Below, one piece after another: positions 1-12,162 of a stretch of DNA of 39,107 nucleotides. The notes below the pieces were generated by a model. The model did not search any database, was not told the origin of the DNA, and was given only the letters and a program-made list of their open reading frames with translations. Position numbers and translations under genes: made by a program. Source of the DNA: Neolentinus lepideus HHB14362 ss-1 (lineage: Eukaryota; Basidiomycota; Agaricomycetes; Gloeophyllales; Gloeophyllaceae); NCBI GenBank assembly GCA_001632425.1, contig KV425579.1:76354-115460 (forward strand), in the 5' to 3' direction. The stretch's first letter is position 1. Each line of letters starts with the position of its first letter.

Positions 1-1109
1 CCTTGGAATGGCCCTCGGAGCGCTGTGGGATGACTAGTTTGTAAGTGACAAATTGACTCCGTTTGAGATTAATTGACCGAGCTTACCATGAACGATAGCT
101 CCGCTTTGAATGTTCGCTTCTGGAAGCTCGGTGAGTACCAGGATTGGAGCCACCTGCCGGCATTTTGTTCACTGCCTTTCATCAAAAGACAACTCACGGG
201 CACTTTGGCTCAGACACCGTGGTGTGGGCGACAATCGGGCTCCAAAAGGTATTTTACCATGTTATCCTTAGGTCGTTACTGATGCTTATTGCTTGATGCA
301 ATCAGGATAACTGGGCAGAGCATCTATGTGCTGATACAGTTTGATATTTGCTATGTGATTATGCGCGGTCATCAACGTGAGTACCGTACTTGTTTGCGGC
401 ATGCGGGTGCTAATATGCTGTTGATTTTGGGCCACATGCGGGTGTGCCACATCGTGTGCTGCAGGTCCAGCTCTACTCGCACCTTCGGGTCCTCTGATCG
501 CATATATGCTGTGCCTTGGCCAGGAAACATGCTGGTGAGTTGGCCAGGCCAGTTATGGATGAGCTGGATGAAAACCAAAGGTGAGAAGGGCAAGGATCAA
601 GGAGGGCCAACGTATATATGCGCGAGGGAGCTTCATTCGTAGATTTTACCATGTATTTTGGTCTAATTAATTGATCTATTCCTCAGCTACTTGGACTCTG
701 GAAAGGGTAGCTAATGAGTCTGAACAATTGAGATACTACGACAGGAAAGTCGGGATATGCATTAAGGCAAGGGATCTGCACGACACGTCCTGGAGTCCGG
801 AAAGGTGACCTATATAGATATATGCTATCTGAAAATGTGGCCGTTCCCGAAATTGCTCGAGGGCGGCAGCCACGTTGCTCAGATCCTGAAAGGTCTCGGG
901 ACAGCCTGCCTCTTCCGAGGCTTTTCAGACCTGGAGCAGAAGCGGAGTTCCCCAGTGAATGCCCTGCGTCTAAAAACTGAGTACTGAGCGCCGGATGATT
1001 TCCCCATACATGTTGCATGCTTCCGTGACGTGACTACCACATGATCCAGCAATGACATCATCATGACGCAGCATCGGAAATCCCTTAATGGTCGCTGTAA
1101 CAGGACATA

Positions 1110-1144
1110 GTGTCCTTTTTCTCAGCCATTGCGAAAAAGGACAC
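1110..1144. repeat. Perfect 12-bp hairpin
   Basis: GTGTCCTTTTTC at 1110-1121 is the exact reverse complement of GAAAAAGGACAC at 1133-1144, with an 11-nt loop. A short repeat-derived fold-back is possible. It lies about 570 bp upstream of the nearest gene start and has no clear terminator or RNA-gene context. Confidence 0.7.
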
Positions 1145-1217
1145 CTCGCTTGCCCGCCGTGATACGTTCTCTTCGAAGCCTTTATTATATACTACTCCCG
1201 TTAGAACCAAAACGACA

Positions 1218-1308
1218 CCCCAATTCCGACGTTCTGGATGGCAAATATATATGACACTAGTCATGACTTAGTAACAGTGTATAGTTGCAGCCTGAGCGAC
1301 GGTAGGTA
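1218..1308 (+). repeat. Dispersed ~90-bp repeat, copy 1
   Basis: This segment aligns in the same orientation with 15336-15420. Shared blocks are CCCAATTCC, CTGGATGG, an ATATATATG stretch, CACTAGTC and GCGACGGTA, with scattered substitutions and small indels. Similarity stops on both sides. It may be a remnant of a small mobile element or a shared regulatory block; each copy is several hundred bases upstream of a gene start. Confidence 0.6.
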
Positions 1309-1714
1309 CTGTGAGGAACTGACTGGATCTCGGTGCAACGAGTCATAGCTGCCTTTTGAGTACCAGAGTGAACTTGGAGTCGACTCGAATGGAGCGTCGA
1401 CTATGTAGCGTTGACGACTAAGTCCGGCGGAGTTGGTCTCTGAATCTCATTACGGTAATTGTGGGACTACGCTGGACTGTTGGGACTCTCTTGCAGGTTG
1501 CAGCATGCAGTATATCTTACAGACACTATTTAGGCAATATATCTTAGACAGACAATTGATTAGGTCGACTCAGCTGCGTCGGCATTTCTCAGTGATTGAC
1601 GGTTCATTTGAACTCTGATTGCAGTTTATTTTGAGTTCATTCCGATCAACTCGACGCCACTTCTCTTTCTTTACAACACTCTTACGACCCCACGACGCGA
1701 CGAGCATACTCTCA

Positions 1715-4182
1715 ATGAGGTGCGTGCCCACCGCGACTCGAATGCATCCATCCTCACCCTGTTCATCCCAGTACAAATGACAGCGATACACCTCCTTCTC
1801 CCCTTCATAACGTTCCGCAAATAGACTCATTAGACCGTCTGCGCAGAGCAGTATCAGGACGAACACGCGAACGAACATCCAAAGACTATGCCAGCCTATC
1901 TGTCCGCGACGTCGCCCGGATGCTCATCCAGGAGCAGAGGCGCAACGAAGCTCTCGAACAAGCCAATTTCACCCTATCATCCCAACTGAGCACAGAAGTC
2001 GAACGCTCAGACGCCGCTGAACAGCGCTGCAAAGACTTGCTGATCCGGCTCAGAGGTCTAAACGACGAGAAACTCGCAGCGCAACGCGAGGCGACGAGAG
2101 CAAAGGAGGAGCTCGCGCTGTACAAGGTCAGACTCGAGGAGCAGCGGCAGGAAATACTTCGTGCTCAGGCCACCGTCGACGACCTCGAGGCCCTCCGCCA
2201 GTCCGCCGAAACATCCGCCGCGAAGGCGCGCACGAACGCACGGAAGATGCGAGAGGAGACGGTGATCGAGCGCGCACGGGAGCAGGGGCGTGCGGAGGGC
2301 TTCGCCGCGGGCGTAAGGAGCGCCTTCGAGGATGGCAGGTACGTCGGCTACGACGAGGGTCGCGAGATTGTGTACGGGGACGAGACGCCCGCTGCGTTCG
2401 GGGCGCTCAGGAATCTCCCAGAGGCGAGGGCCCAGTCTGTGCGCGAGCGCGAGCGCGAGCCTGAACCGCAGCGAATTTCAGAGCGCGAACCTCAGCGGAT
2501 GCCCGAACCTGTGTCACAGCAAATGCCCGAACCTGAACATCAGCGAATGCCCGAGCCTGAACCTCAACAAACGCCCGAACCCGAACCCGAACCCGCTCCC
2601 GCCCCGCGCCAGTACCGCAGCAGCACACCCCGTTCCCACCGAACGCGGACACCCACACAGCCAGACAACTTCACCCCCCGACACACCGGCACACCGCCTC
2701 TCCCCCCCTCGCCCGAAGAAATCCGGTTCATCCCGCCCCCCACGTACCCGCAGCAACAGCACCGACAGACTCGCAGCGACGACAACCGCCAGACCCGCAG
2801 CGACGCGATCACCGACAGCCGCCCTCCGCGCGCGCGCCGGCGCTCGTCGCCCGACTCGCAGAGCACGACGATCTCGCAGTTCGGGATCGTGAACGAGAGC
2901 CCGCCGGAGCCCCAGCCGCAGCAGACACAACCACAACCACAACCGCAACCACAGCCGAGGGCGCGGGAACCCCCACCTTACCTGAGAGAGCGCAGAGGCA
3001 GCGGGCTGAGCGTCATCCCCGAGGTGCTCAGCGGCGCGACGAGCCCCGCGCCGAGTTTCATGGTCAGTCAGCCGTGCTCTTCTTATGCTTTCGTGAATAT
3101 GTGTCTTATCATTCAATCGTTGTTTGTGTATCTAGAACAGGACGCCGGAGATGACTTCCTTCTCTCAGCCGCAGCCGTCTCCTTTCTCCCAGCCGCCACC
3201 GCCGACTACCTACTCCCAACCACCACCGTCGACTACTTTCTCCCAGCCACCACCGCCTACGACGTCCTTCCAGCCGCCGCCAGAGACGGGGCGGCAGAGC
3301 AGAGCGAGCAGGCACAGTCAGCCCGAGGACGTGAGGAACTCGGTCTCGTCAGGGATGTCCGTGCCAGATATCACCATCGTCCCTCCCGTACGTTGTTTCC
3401 CCTCTGACTTGGATTTTTTCTATCGCTGACTTGATATTTTCGCTGGACAGTCGCGCCCGGGCTCGAATAGGTCTCTCCAGTCGCACTCGGCGCAGGGACA
3501 AGGCCTCCTCTCCCCGCGGGACGCCGACCGACCGCTGCCGACGATCAACGACGAGGAGCCGCCGCTCCCGCCGACGCCAGGCTTCGCGCCCATGCCCGGC
3601 GCGACCCCCGTCTCGATGGGCCCGATCGTGCTCCCCAACGGCCAGCTGTTCACCCCGACGGAGGTGGTCCCCACGCCCGCTGCGGGGAACGCGAGCCTCC
3701 CGGGTGGGAACTCGGTGCCCTTCCCAGGAGCGACAGGCGCGTATAATGTTCCCCCGACCTCGGTATACATGATGCACGACGCGGGCGAGAGCGCGAACAC
3801 GAAGCCGGTTATCCCGGAGGGGTACGACGCGCGTGGCCGCCTGCCGGGGACGCGGTACGACTCGTCGTCTACGGAGACGACCACGGAGACTGCGACGTCG
3901 GGGATGTCGGGCGATACGCTGAGCACGCCCCCGCCGAAGGGGAAAGCGAAGAAGGGGAGGACGCTAAAGAAGAGTGGGCCCAAGTCGATGTCGTCGACAT
4001 CGGCGGCGGGGGTGCCACTGCCTCCGTCGACGATCGGGTCGTCCACTCCGCATACGAGCTTTTATGCGCAGACGCCTATGCATAGGGCGAATGCTGGGAT
4101 GACCCCTGGTCCAGACAATAGACCGCTTTCGTTTGTCACGGAGCGGAGCTTGGGCATGGGTGGCTTTGGGAGAGAAAACTGA
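1715..4182 (+). CDS. Coiled-coil, proline-rich protein of unknown function (759 aa)
   Basis: Proposed exons are 1715-1719, 1772-3062, 3136-3387 and 3451-4182, with introns of 52, 73 and 63 bp. All junctions keep frame and give 759 residues. The start is the ATG at 1715, whose five-base first exon (ATGAG) precedes a GTGCGT donor. It joins an open frame that would otherwise have no in-frame ATG before residue 52 although it clearly reads as coding. Residues about 50-185 are a charged, Leu/Glu/Gln/Arg-rich coiled coil. A Gly/Tyr-rich patch follows (FEDGRYVGYDEGRE), then MPEPE-type repeats at about 235-285. Exon 3 adds repeated FSQPPPPTT units. The rest is low-complexity Pro/Ser/Thr sequence with a basic KGKAKKGRTLKK stretch near the C-terminus. 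No enzymatic motif is visible. A scaffold or cytoskeletal role would be a guess. It converges on the ankyrin gene, with a 477 bp gap. Confidence 0.8.
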
Positions 4183-4659
4183 GTGGTGGATCTCTCCACT
4201 TTCGAATATCTGGAATTTTATGCGTGTGGACTGTCCTCAACTTTCATGCATCGTGACGACAAGATATGTCGTCGTTCGGGTCCTGCATTGTAATTTTAAT
4301 TGTATTTATTGTACAGTCACTGTCGTGCTATTCTGTACCCTATTGTGCCTCTTGTATATTGTCTCCCTGCACTTTCTTGTTAATAGCTTGCAACCATAAT
4401 TTAACCAATCGCAATGTGCTTCCCCTCCTAACTCGGAATGTCTAATTGTGACATTGATAACTTTAGAACGCAGAAATACAGTGGATAACATACATGCCAG
4501 AAAGAGCGACGATACAGTAGGCATACAACATCACGACTTACACAGACCAATACACTGGAAGGAGTGAAAGTCCAAATAAGATAGACACCAATATAAAGAG
4601 AGCAACTAGAATGTGGTCCGACGTCCTCAAGACGATCGAAAACACGACCGAAATACTTC
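4183..4659. other. Convergent intergenic spacer (two 3' UTRs)
   Basis: This AT-rich spacer lies between two converging genes. It should hold both 3' untranslated regions and polyadenylation signals. I see no gene or repeat in it. Confidence 0.6.
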
Positions 4660-7600
4660 TTACGCTCTGCCTTTGAGCGATTGCACAAATGACTTCAACC
4701 CACCAAATCTTTGCCTGTTTCCTGCGTTGGCCGACGAGTATCCCGTCGAGCTTTGATAACCCTCTGGTGCGACGAAGCCCATCCTCGTCAGCTTGTTCGC
4801 ACTGGCGATACGCGCAGCATTATCACGCCTATTCCTTACGCTGCGGCCGGCCAGCGTATCCTCACAGGGAGCCGTCGACACCCGAGACAGAGGGGCACCA
4901 ATAGGACTCGTCAAGGAGTCCTCATCAAGGTTGTAGCGTTCGGGCTCCGGATCTGGAGTACGCGATCGCACACGGTCGAAGGACTGCGATGTCCATAGAG
5001 CATGCCGCACTTCGGTGATATTGTGCATGCTCGAAAGCGCTGTATCCTCTACCGGCGTCGCAGCGGTCTCGACAATTTCGATATCGGCAGAGTTCGGGAA
5101 CTCAGAATCCTGCGCAAGGGGCGAATGGCCCGGAACATGTACAGACGTCGAACGCATTATACCTTGAGCATGGCGGGCGTGACCCAGCGGTCCGCGTGGA
5201 TGATCAACTGAGGACTCATCACCTCCAGCCGTATGAGGACGCCTCGTCTTCTGCGCCCGAGGAGGCGTAGTAGGATGAGTTGAAGACCTCGAGCTACTCC
5301 TGGGGGGTCCCGTGCGTTCCAAGTTAAGACTGCCTTTGCGAACAGACTCAAATTCGGCAATAGCCCTGGCCCTGCGCTCCGCCTTCTCCTGCTCCTCTTT
5401 GAATTTCCGCTCTATAGCGAGACTCTGACCGTACGCAGCGAGCTTCGCGCTCAACGGAGCCGATCCAAGTGAATCGTCTTCTACATGATCCATCTCTAGA
5501 ATCTCCTTCTGCGCCTGTCTGACTAGAGCCTCTGCCTGCGCATGCGACGATATTGCGGTAATATCAATCTCCAATGGTAAACGAGGCTGCTTGGTAGGAA
5601 TTCCAAACTCGATATCCTCCAACAACAGCGCCCGTCCACCCTTTTCGTACACCTCAGGCGGATCATACTCCTCGTCCAGACTAACAGTGGTCACTGGCAG
5701 CGGATTATACCCAATAGCAGGGGTATTTATACCTGCACTGGCGGTGCCACTCGTCGAGCTCGAACTCGGCGGATTCGTGCTGGTATCCGTAGCCATGCTG
5801 CTGACCGAGTCGCCCCGCAGCCGGTTGTCTCCTGCGCTCGCCGATACCCGGAGGCCCCCAGGTCGCTGGGCCACCACGTCGACATCGCCTGGAGGCAGCC
5901 GGTCGAGGCTGAATGGGAAATGAGTCTCAGTCGGTGAGGAACTCATGTCCTGCGCTGAGAGTATCGGTGACAGCGCTGGAGCGGGTGAGCGACCAGTGGA
6001 ATGCGTCGCAATCTCGGGCAACGCGGATTTTGCCTCCATCGCGGGACTCGACCTGAACCTAAGGCCGCTGCGAATGACCTCGCCATACTCCTCGTCGTCA
6101 TCGTCATCCACAGCATGACCCTGAGCCGACTCGCTCTCTATCGACTCCACAGCAGAGGGAGGTGAGTCTAGCGAGATGACATTCTCGCTAGCAGTCACCG
6201 TACCCGACCATAGCGCTCCGGCGCTATCATACTCTCTTAAATTCGAATCTCTTCCAGGGCTTGCACTGGGGTTTCCACGGATGGCGGCAGGTCTCGGGCT
6301 CTGGTTCCGCTGACCCGGCAGCGACATCGACGCATTCGGATCGAACCTCAACGACCGCCCATTGACCGACCCTGACATGTCCTGCGCCGACTGACTCGAC
6401 ACGGTCCTTAGATGGCCTTTCAGTATCCCCGGGCCGGGGCGACTGGACGGCGCGCTTCCCTCCCGCGGGTTTCCCTGACCTTCGTTGCGCCTCGAACTCG
6501 TGCCTGACCCTGAGCGCGTCCGCGAGCGCGATGAAGCCGTGTCGAATTCGAAGGCTGTGGCAACGTGCGCGGGCATCCTGGAGCTTGCCGTGCTCTCACT
6601 ACCGTACCGAGACCTGAATCGGTTCGAATAGGATGGGCCATCAACGGGCGAAGGGCTCTTATCTGAGAACGACCTTGCGGTAGGGAGCGACGATGTAGTG
6701 ATGGGCGCAGGTTGAGCGCTAGAAGGCGGAGACGATGATTCGGAAGGAGGAGACGAGGACTCCGACGGTGACCCATCAGGGTTAGCTTTCTTGAACAAAC
6801 TCAGCAACGAATATTTACTACCAAGTTTCCTCCGTGGCGAGGGTTCAGCACCATTCCCGGCTGACTGCGGCCGCCGGTCGCACAACTTCGTCGATGTCGA
6901 CGACTTTCTCGGCGCGCTGGGCGCTGTGTCATATATGTGGGGAAGGGAGGGGCGGCGTTCCGAAGTATTAGCCGGTGCAGCAAAGTCGCTTGATGGGCGA
7001 GGGTAGAATGTATATTCGCCGAGCGCCTGGGGGCGAGATGCGGAGGGAGAGCGTTCGCGGGACGTTACAGTCGCTGTGCTCGACCCAGACTGGGAGTGGG
7101 AGTGGGAGGGAGAGCCTTTGAGGGTGTGCAGAGCAAATTCAACTGACCGCTTCATCTTTAGTCGTCTCCGCGCGCTGCCGTCCCCTCCATCGAAGCTCCC
7201 TTGGTTATCCTGATACGACTCTTCATTGTATAGCACCGGGCCTGCTCGCTCTCGCAAGTCCCTGTCCCGATTGATCATCCAATTTCTCAATTGATCTGCA
7301 GTCTCCACGAACCCTCCATCCCGCGCAAGCATCTCTGGCGTGACACCATGCTTGTCAGCTCTATCGGGATGAGCGCCATGCTGCAAGAGGGTGATGACGA
7401 CGTTCGTGTGTCCATTCGCTGAGGCGAAATGTAAAGGCGTGGATCCGGATGTGCCAATGATCAGCTGAGAGTTCGCCCGGTTCTTCTCGTTCGAGTACCG
7501 GCGCGGTAGCCTGTAGGTAGATTAGCGCCATGATCGATGAACTATCACAAACAGAGAAATTGCTATGGGATTGCGCTGTGATCATAATTAAACAGATGCT

Positions 7601-8043
7601 ATCGATCTGTTATAACAGATGACCGGATAAATGTCCCGAGCCATGTTTTCACAGCAACTAGCGGCGCTGCACACGTAGACAGAACGGGACAAAGAGGGCC
7701 AAACGACTCCCCACTGGCTTGCCCATAACAAAGAGAGTACTCACCGAGGGGCATTGACGTCCGCTCCGTGTTCTATCAAATACTTCACGACTATCTCATC
7801 TCCGCCAGAGCAAGCCGCATGCAACGGGAGTACGCCGTCAAGTACAGAGTTGACTGGCTGGCCATGAGACAGCGCATACTTCACGAGACCGATATTTCCA
7901 GTAGCAGCCGCCGAATGAAGGCCGAGATGAGGAACTGCGAATCCAAGTGAGCTGTTTCACGAGCACCCAAAACGTGAACACATACAGTCAGTTGTCACAT
8001 TGTACTTTGCCTCTGCCCGCTGGGTTCTGGACGAGCCCGGCAT
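4660..8043 (-). CDS. Ankyrin-repeat protein with long disordered tail (1032 aa)
   Basis: Exons on the minus strand are 8043-7986, 7934-7745 and 7510-4660; introns are 51 and 234 bp. The start MPGSSRTQR is the ATG that gives the phase needed to enter the first ankyrin repeat through the GTATGT donor. Four ankyrin units are visible at about residues 20-50 (HSAAATGNIGLVKYALSHG), 53-82 (LPLHAACSGGDEIVVKYLIE), 105-133 (STPLHFASANGHTNVVITLL) and a degenerate one at 136-160. The intron between repeats two and three leads into a LPRRYSNEKNRAN linker that I recall from related fungal ankyrin proteins. The remaining roughly 850 residues are Ser/Pro/Arg-rich and probably disordered. An acidic DDDDDEE run and a better-ordered charged helical segment (HAQAEALVRQAQKEILEMD, then KFKEEQEKAERRARAIAEFE) stand out. 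Ankyrin domains bind proteins; the partner is unknown. Confidence 0.88.
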
Positions 8044-9870
8044 TGTTGGGTGATAATGGCAAGAGTAAAAGAGCGAGCTATGTAGAGGAACAAAGAAACA
8101 AGCAAATATGTGTATGTCGGAGAGCAAAACCGGGACCTAAAGGAAGGGTCGGTAGTCTGACAGTTCCGCGCCAGTTGCGTGTTAATGGTTGGAGGGGCCG
8201 ATCCGGAGCGGAAGACTGGGATGCCCCTTGTGCCTACTATAAACGAGTGCTCACAGATCCCAACAGGGAATGATGCACAGCACAGCCAGCGCAGACGGCA
8301 GTGCCGTGAGCGACAACGCTGGCGGCAGCAACAAGGCTTGGGGGAAAGATGGGAGAGCAAACAGGCAGAACGCCGGTTCTGTTCATAACGCCAGGGACAC
8401 TGTCGCTGACATAAGCATCCTAGGCGCCTAACACTCTGTTCAGGCGTTGTTTCCGGTCTTTCCGCTTTCCCTCTATTTTTTTCCACTTGTTCCGGCTCAT
8501 ATGCCCTTTGAGACCACAAATTCAGGCAACATCAGGGACGTCCATTCTGTATTGCTCGTCGACGCCGTCGATACTAACTTTATTGAGCTGCCAGCTGAAT
8601 ACGAATCTGCTGTGTCTCGGCTATCCGCGAGGCAGATCACTCGAAGGGGTTCAAGATGTAAATAGAACTGCCTGCAGGCTGTACAGTCCATGTGGCGGTA
8701 CGTCCCATCGTTCTTTAGAACACGCCGTGATGCTTCGATGCTGCTGTTCATCGAGTGTTATTGTTTCCCCATCTCGCCACTCTTACGTTGAACGCAAGAT
8801 GAGCGCAACGACAGGCTGGATCGCTGATGCCCAGCGCCGCGATTTGTCCATCGTACAAAATCTGCTTTTTCTGTGATGTCTCAACACGCTTGTGTATACA
8901 CGTGTCTAAGAACAGAACGTGTCCAGGTACACAGCTCTCCGATATGCTCTGATTTTCTCTGCTAACTTAGCCGCCCTCGTGTATTCACAGACACGCGTGG
9001 CCTGCCTTGCGTGCACTGGTCGCTCCCGGGGCTGGAGGGCGGATACCTCCGCGGAGATCACCATCGTCTCTTTACTTATTCTCCTTTCAACTAGACCTTA
9101 CGAGAAAGGCGTACAAGACCCTAGCAACGGATCTGCAAGCAGAGCGATAATCGACTCACCAAGAAGTATGGTATTTAGACTATCCTTAAATCAGACTTTG
9201 GATATATTTCGACCCACGACCGGCATGCTCTGTTGATATACGAGGACTCTCACTCGCCGAGACTTGCCAAACTCGTAATCCAAGAACGTCGCGGAACATG
9301 TATCATCGTCCCACCATCATCACCTTACGTTGACTGCGTCTTCATTTCGACCTATACCATCTGGGTGTCCCGGAGGAAGCCTCTACCGGACAATTTTATA
9401 CCACTTCCAATAGGCGGCGCTCATTCTCGACATGGTTGAATCCGTCAATGTGGCCAAGAGCACTTTATTATTCTCTATATGGATTGGCCACCATACAGAA
9501 GCACGACTGATGCCCAGCCCAGTGTCATTCTTGACGGTTTCCAGCACGTCCACCTTTCGGCGGCCCGCTCTATTTAAACACCTCGTGAATGCTATCGGGC
9601 TTCGCACCCATTTTGCGTAGTTCGGGAAGACCTCGAGGCATAATCTGGATAGATCCGTTTCCCATCTCTTCCCTAATGCCGCAGATATATCGCACCGGCA
9701 TCATACAAAGCTCATCAAGCTACCCAATTCCGCACCCGACACTCGCACTATCAGATATTAGCGGTTCTTCTCATTGGCCCACCAATCCCCTTCCCCTGGG
9801 AATCGGACGTACGGAAGTGTCTACAATTGCTACCGAAGTAACAGCGGCATCTTGAAGTCTAAGTTAAGTA
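8044..9870. other. Gene-poor region upstream of the ankyrin gene
   Basis: This is the divergent-side flank of the ankyrin gene. Open frames are short (129 codons at most), overlap in several frames, and lack recognisable motifs or coherent splice structure. No RNA gene or repeat array was found. The first few hundred bases must contain the ankyrin gene promoter. Confidence 0.5.
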
Positions 9871-9872
9871 TA

Positions 9873-10418
9873 CAGTCGACTCTCTCATAACCCATACGGG
9901 TCCGTGGACGTCCCAAAGTATGGGTTATTGCAGAGTATGGGTTGCGAGAGAGGTCATTAAAATATCATTAAAATGCAAATTATATATATACAGGAATCAA
10001 TACTATTAGAAGGTTCTATAATACCATGAACGCGTGTTTCGAGCAAAGTAATTGGTAATCTGGCATCAAGAACTGATTCCAGCTCCCTGATTTGCTCATC
10101 CACGTGACTTCCTCATCTGATATGTGGTGACATGAAGGGTTGCGAGCAGCATCCGTTCCCTTCCAAGTGTCATACCATATGAGTTTTGGCTGTAGAACCA
10201 ATATTTCTGGTCTATTGTCGCATCAAGTATAGTAAATTCTACCCAAAATGAAATAAATGTATGGGTTATGATTGGCTGAGAAGCCATGGGTTATGGAGTA
10301 TTGCAGAGATATGGGTTGTCACGTAAATTAATTAGGAACCAACTTGGTGGACGCAAAAATGTATGGGTTAGAACAGAGTATGGGTTGTTAGAGAGATGGG
10401 TTATGAGAGAGTCGACTG
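9873..10418. mobile_element. Pogo-type Tc1/mariner MITE with TA target duplication
   Basis: The element is 546 bp with 23-bp perfect terminal inverted repeats at 9873-9895 and 10396-10418, beginning CAGTCGACTCTCTCATAACC. It is flanked by TA at 9871-9872 and 10419-10420. TA duplication and a CAG...CTG terminus are features of Tc1/mariner elements, and CAGTCGACTCTC resembles pogo-group ends. There is no transposase frame, so it is non-autonomous. ATGGGTT occurs eight times on the plus strand (9920, 9937, 10261, 10286, 10311, 10363, 10380, 10396), and once inverted in the left end. These may be subterminal transposase-binding repeats. The central part is AT-rich. Confidence 0.88.
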
Positions 10419-12162
10419 TAAGTGTATGAATAGATTTTCGCCTGGGACTGGTCGAGACTACAAATGCACCAAAGGCTTCTTCGGGCTCAATTCTCATCTC
10501 GATTCAAAGTTGTCTGCCCCATCCGCCATCTTTGCTATCTTGCTATCGCGAATGTCGGCGTCTCTGTGCTCTATTACCGCCACCATCAACCTGGTTGCTT
10601 GCAACGCAGCACGCTTCTGCCGACGACGGTCTTGATTTGTCGCTCGAGATCCAACGAGGTCTCGAACATATTCGAGCTGTTCTGGTCCTCCAAAGACTCG
10701 CCGGCTGTGTGGCATTCTATTGCAACCCTATGTGAATTGTATTGTACTGACGCTCCTTTGGTCTTGGGGTGTGAAGTCAAATTCTGACCATCTGTCCTCT
10801 GACACGGGGTCTCTAGCGGGACCGAATAACGGACACCCATTGGGTCTAGGTACCTGTGATCATTTATCCTCGGTTGCAAGCCAATAGTATTCGCTCGTGA
10901 CCGATTGACAGAGTCCCGTCCCACCTCGACTTTCTGCAACTGAAAGCGGCTATGAGGCTCCTGGACCAGGTCTTTGATATTTGCATCCGTGTTCGGTTTC
11001 TCGCCACCGCCGCTGATTACGACTTATGCGCCGCCGTCTTTACTACGCTGCCAATCAAAACTTGAGTTTGCGCTACTTTAGGTTCGCTCGCATCCCGATC
11101 TTGCTCGACTGATGGTTGTTTATGCAACTTTCGCCTCTGCTTCATCATCACAAGAGTGCTCCGATCCTTTCTTCGTCGACGGTTCCGAGCTGTAAATTAA
11201 GCCCTTGCCATGAAAACCGTCTTGCTGTGCTCGCCATGCTCGTTCGCATCGGCTGATAATCATGATTTGGATGTCGCTGTGCCCGGATCCTTGTTGGGGG
11301 ACTCATAATCAACATCGCCATTGTCTATCTCGGAAGTCGTCTCCATGTGATAAAGATGTGGGACAGTTTCAGATGGATCGTCTCTATGCGGCTTTCTTAT
11401 ACACTCCGGTAGGCATCGAATCTTGTGCCGTAGCATTACTTGCATCATGTCGGTGTACTATCAGTGTCGTGTTATATTACTGTTATTAATGCTAAGTCTT
11501 GGATCGGAGGCAGCAAATCTTGATTAACGCGAGCAATCACATGGTCACTTGCCTTTATCCTAGAGAACGTTAGGAGCCCTACGCATATTATGCCGGATAT
11601 GCGTCATACTAAATTCTGGACTTCATGGATTCTGGCTTGATGCCGCCGTCGTCCTATTAATTAAGGGATCATGAAGCGCTCCAGTCCCGGTGCCTAACAT
11701 CTCTCAGTAAGTAGTCTAGACACGGTCATGCACATATTGAAGAACAATATGCTGATCCTTCATCGACAAGTACAATATGTATAGAACAGATGGTGACGAT
11801 ACCTTCTCCAGGGAGATGGATGTTATAAGGCGAAGTGGCTAATCAACGGAGTATTGGAGTTTCTGCAAAATAAGCGATAGCGACCATCTTGCACGAAAAA
11901 TAGGAAGATAAAATGGATGAATAGCCGAGGCAGTTGATCAACAGACTGCTGAGAGCGTTTGTGGCCAGTCCTTGTGGACCGCCAGGTACCACTATCTCTG
12001 GAGGAGACTCATTGACGATCAATCCAGTGCGACAACTAGGATGATCGTGAGGGGATGGAGATATTGGCTTATGCTCTTCCGTCATCCGCTTGGCTTTATA
12101 TGACTTCCAATGCATCACGGTTGACGGCCTCAGTTATTATCTCGAGCTCAATAGCGGTGAAC
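10419..12162. other. Gene-poor region between MITE and F-box fragment
   Basis: Open frames are at most 117 codons and overlap on both strands (for example 10586-10939 minus and 10464-10787 plus). None carries a recognised domain. Fragments could be relics of an old gene, but no splice model holds together. I see no further repeat or RNA gene. Confidence 0.45.

Larger units (their letters stand above)
1..1714. other. Upstream region without a supportable gene
   Basis: Only short open frames occur here, none longer than about 117 codons, and none resembles a family I know. Around 88-260 there are exon-like fragments next to GTGAGT and GTATTT donors, including a frame reading HGHFGSDTVVWATIGLQK just before a donor at about 248. 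They cannot be joined into a gene. The stretch also holds a perfect hairpin (1110-1144) and one copy of a dispersed repeat (1218-1308). The last part is presumably the promoter of the gene that starts at 1715. Confidence 0.5.

Noticed and set aside
2407..3116. Long minus-strand open frames opposite the proline-rich gene
   Set aside because: They are Arg/Gly-rich shadows of a GC-rich, proline-coding plus strand. The plus-strand gene has the consistent splice structure.
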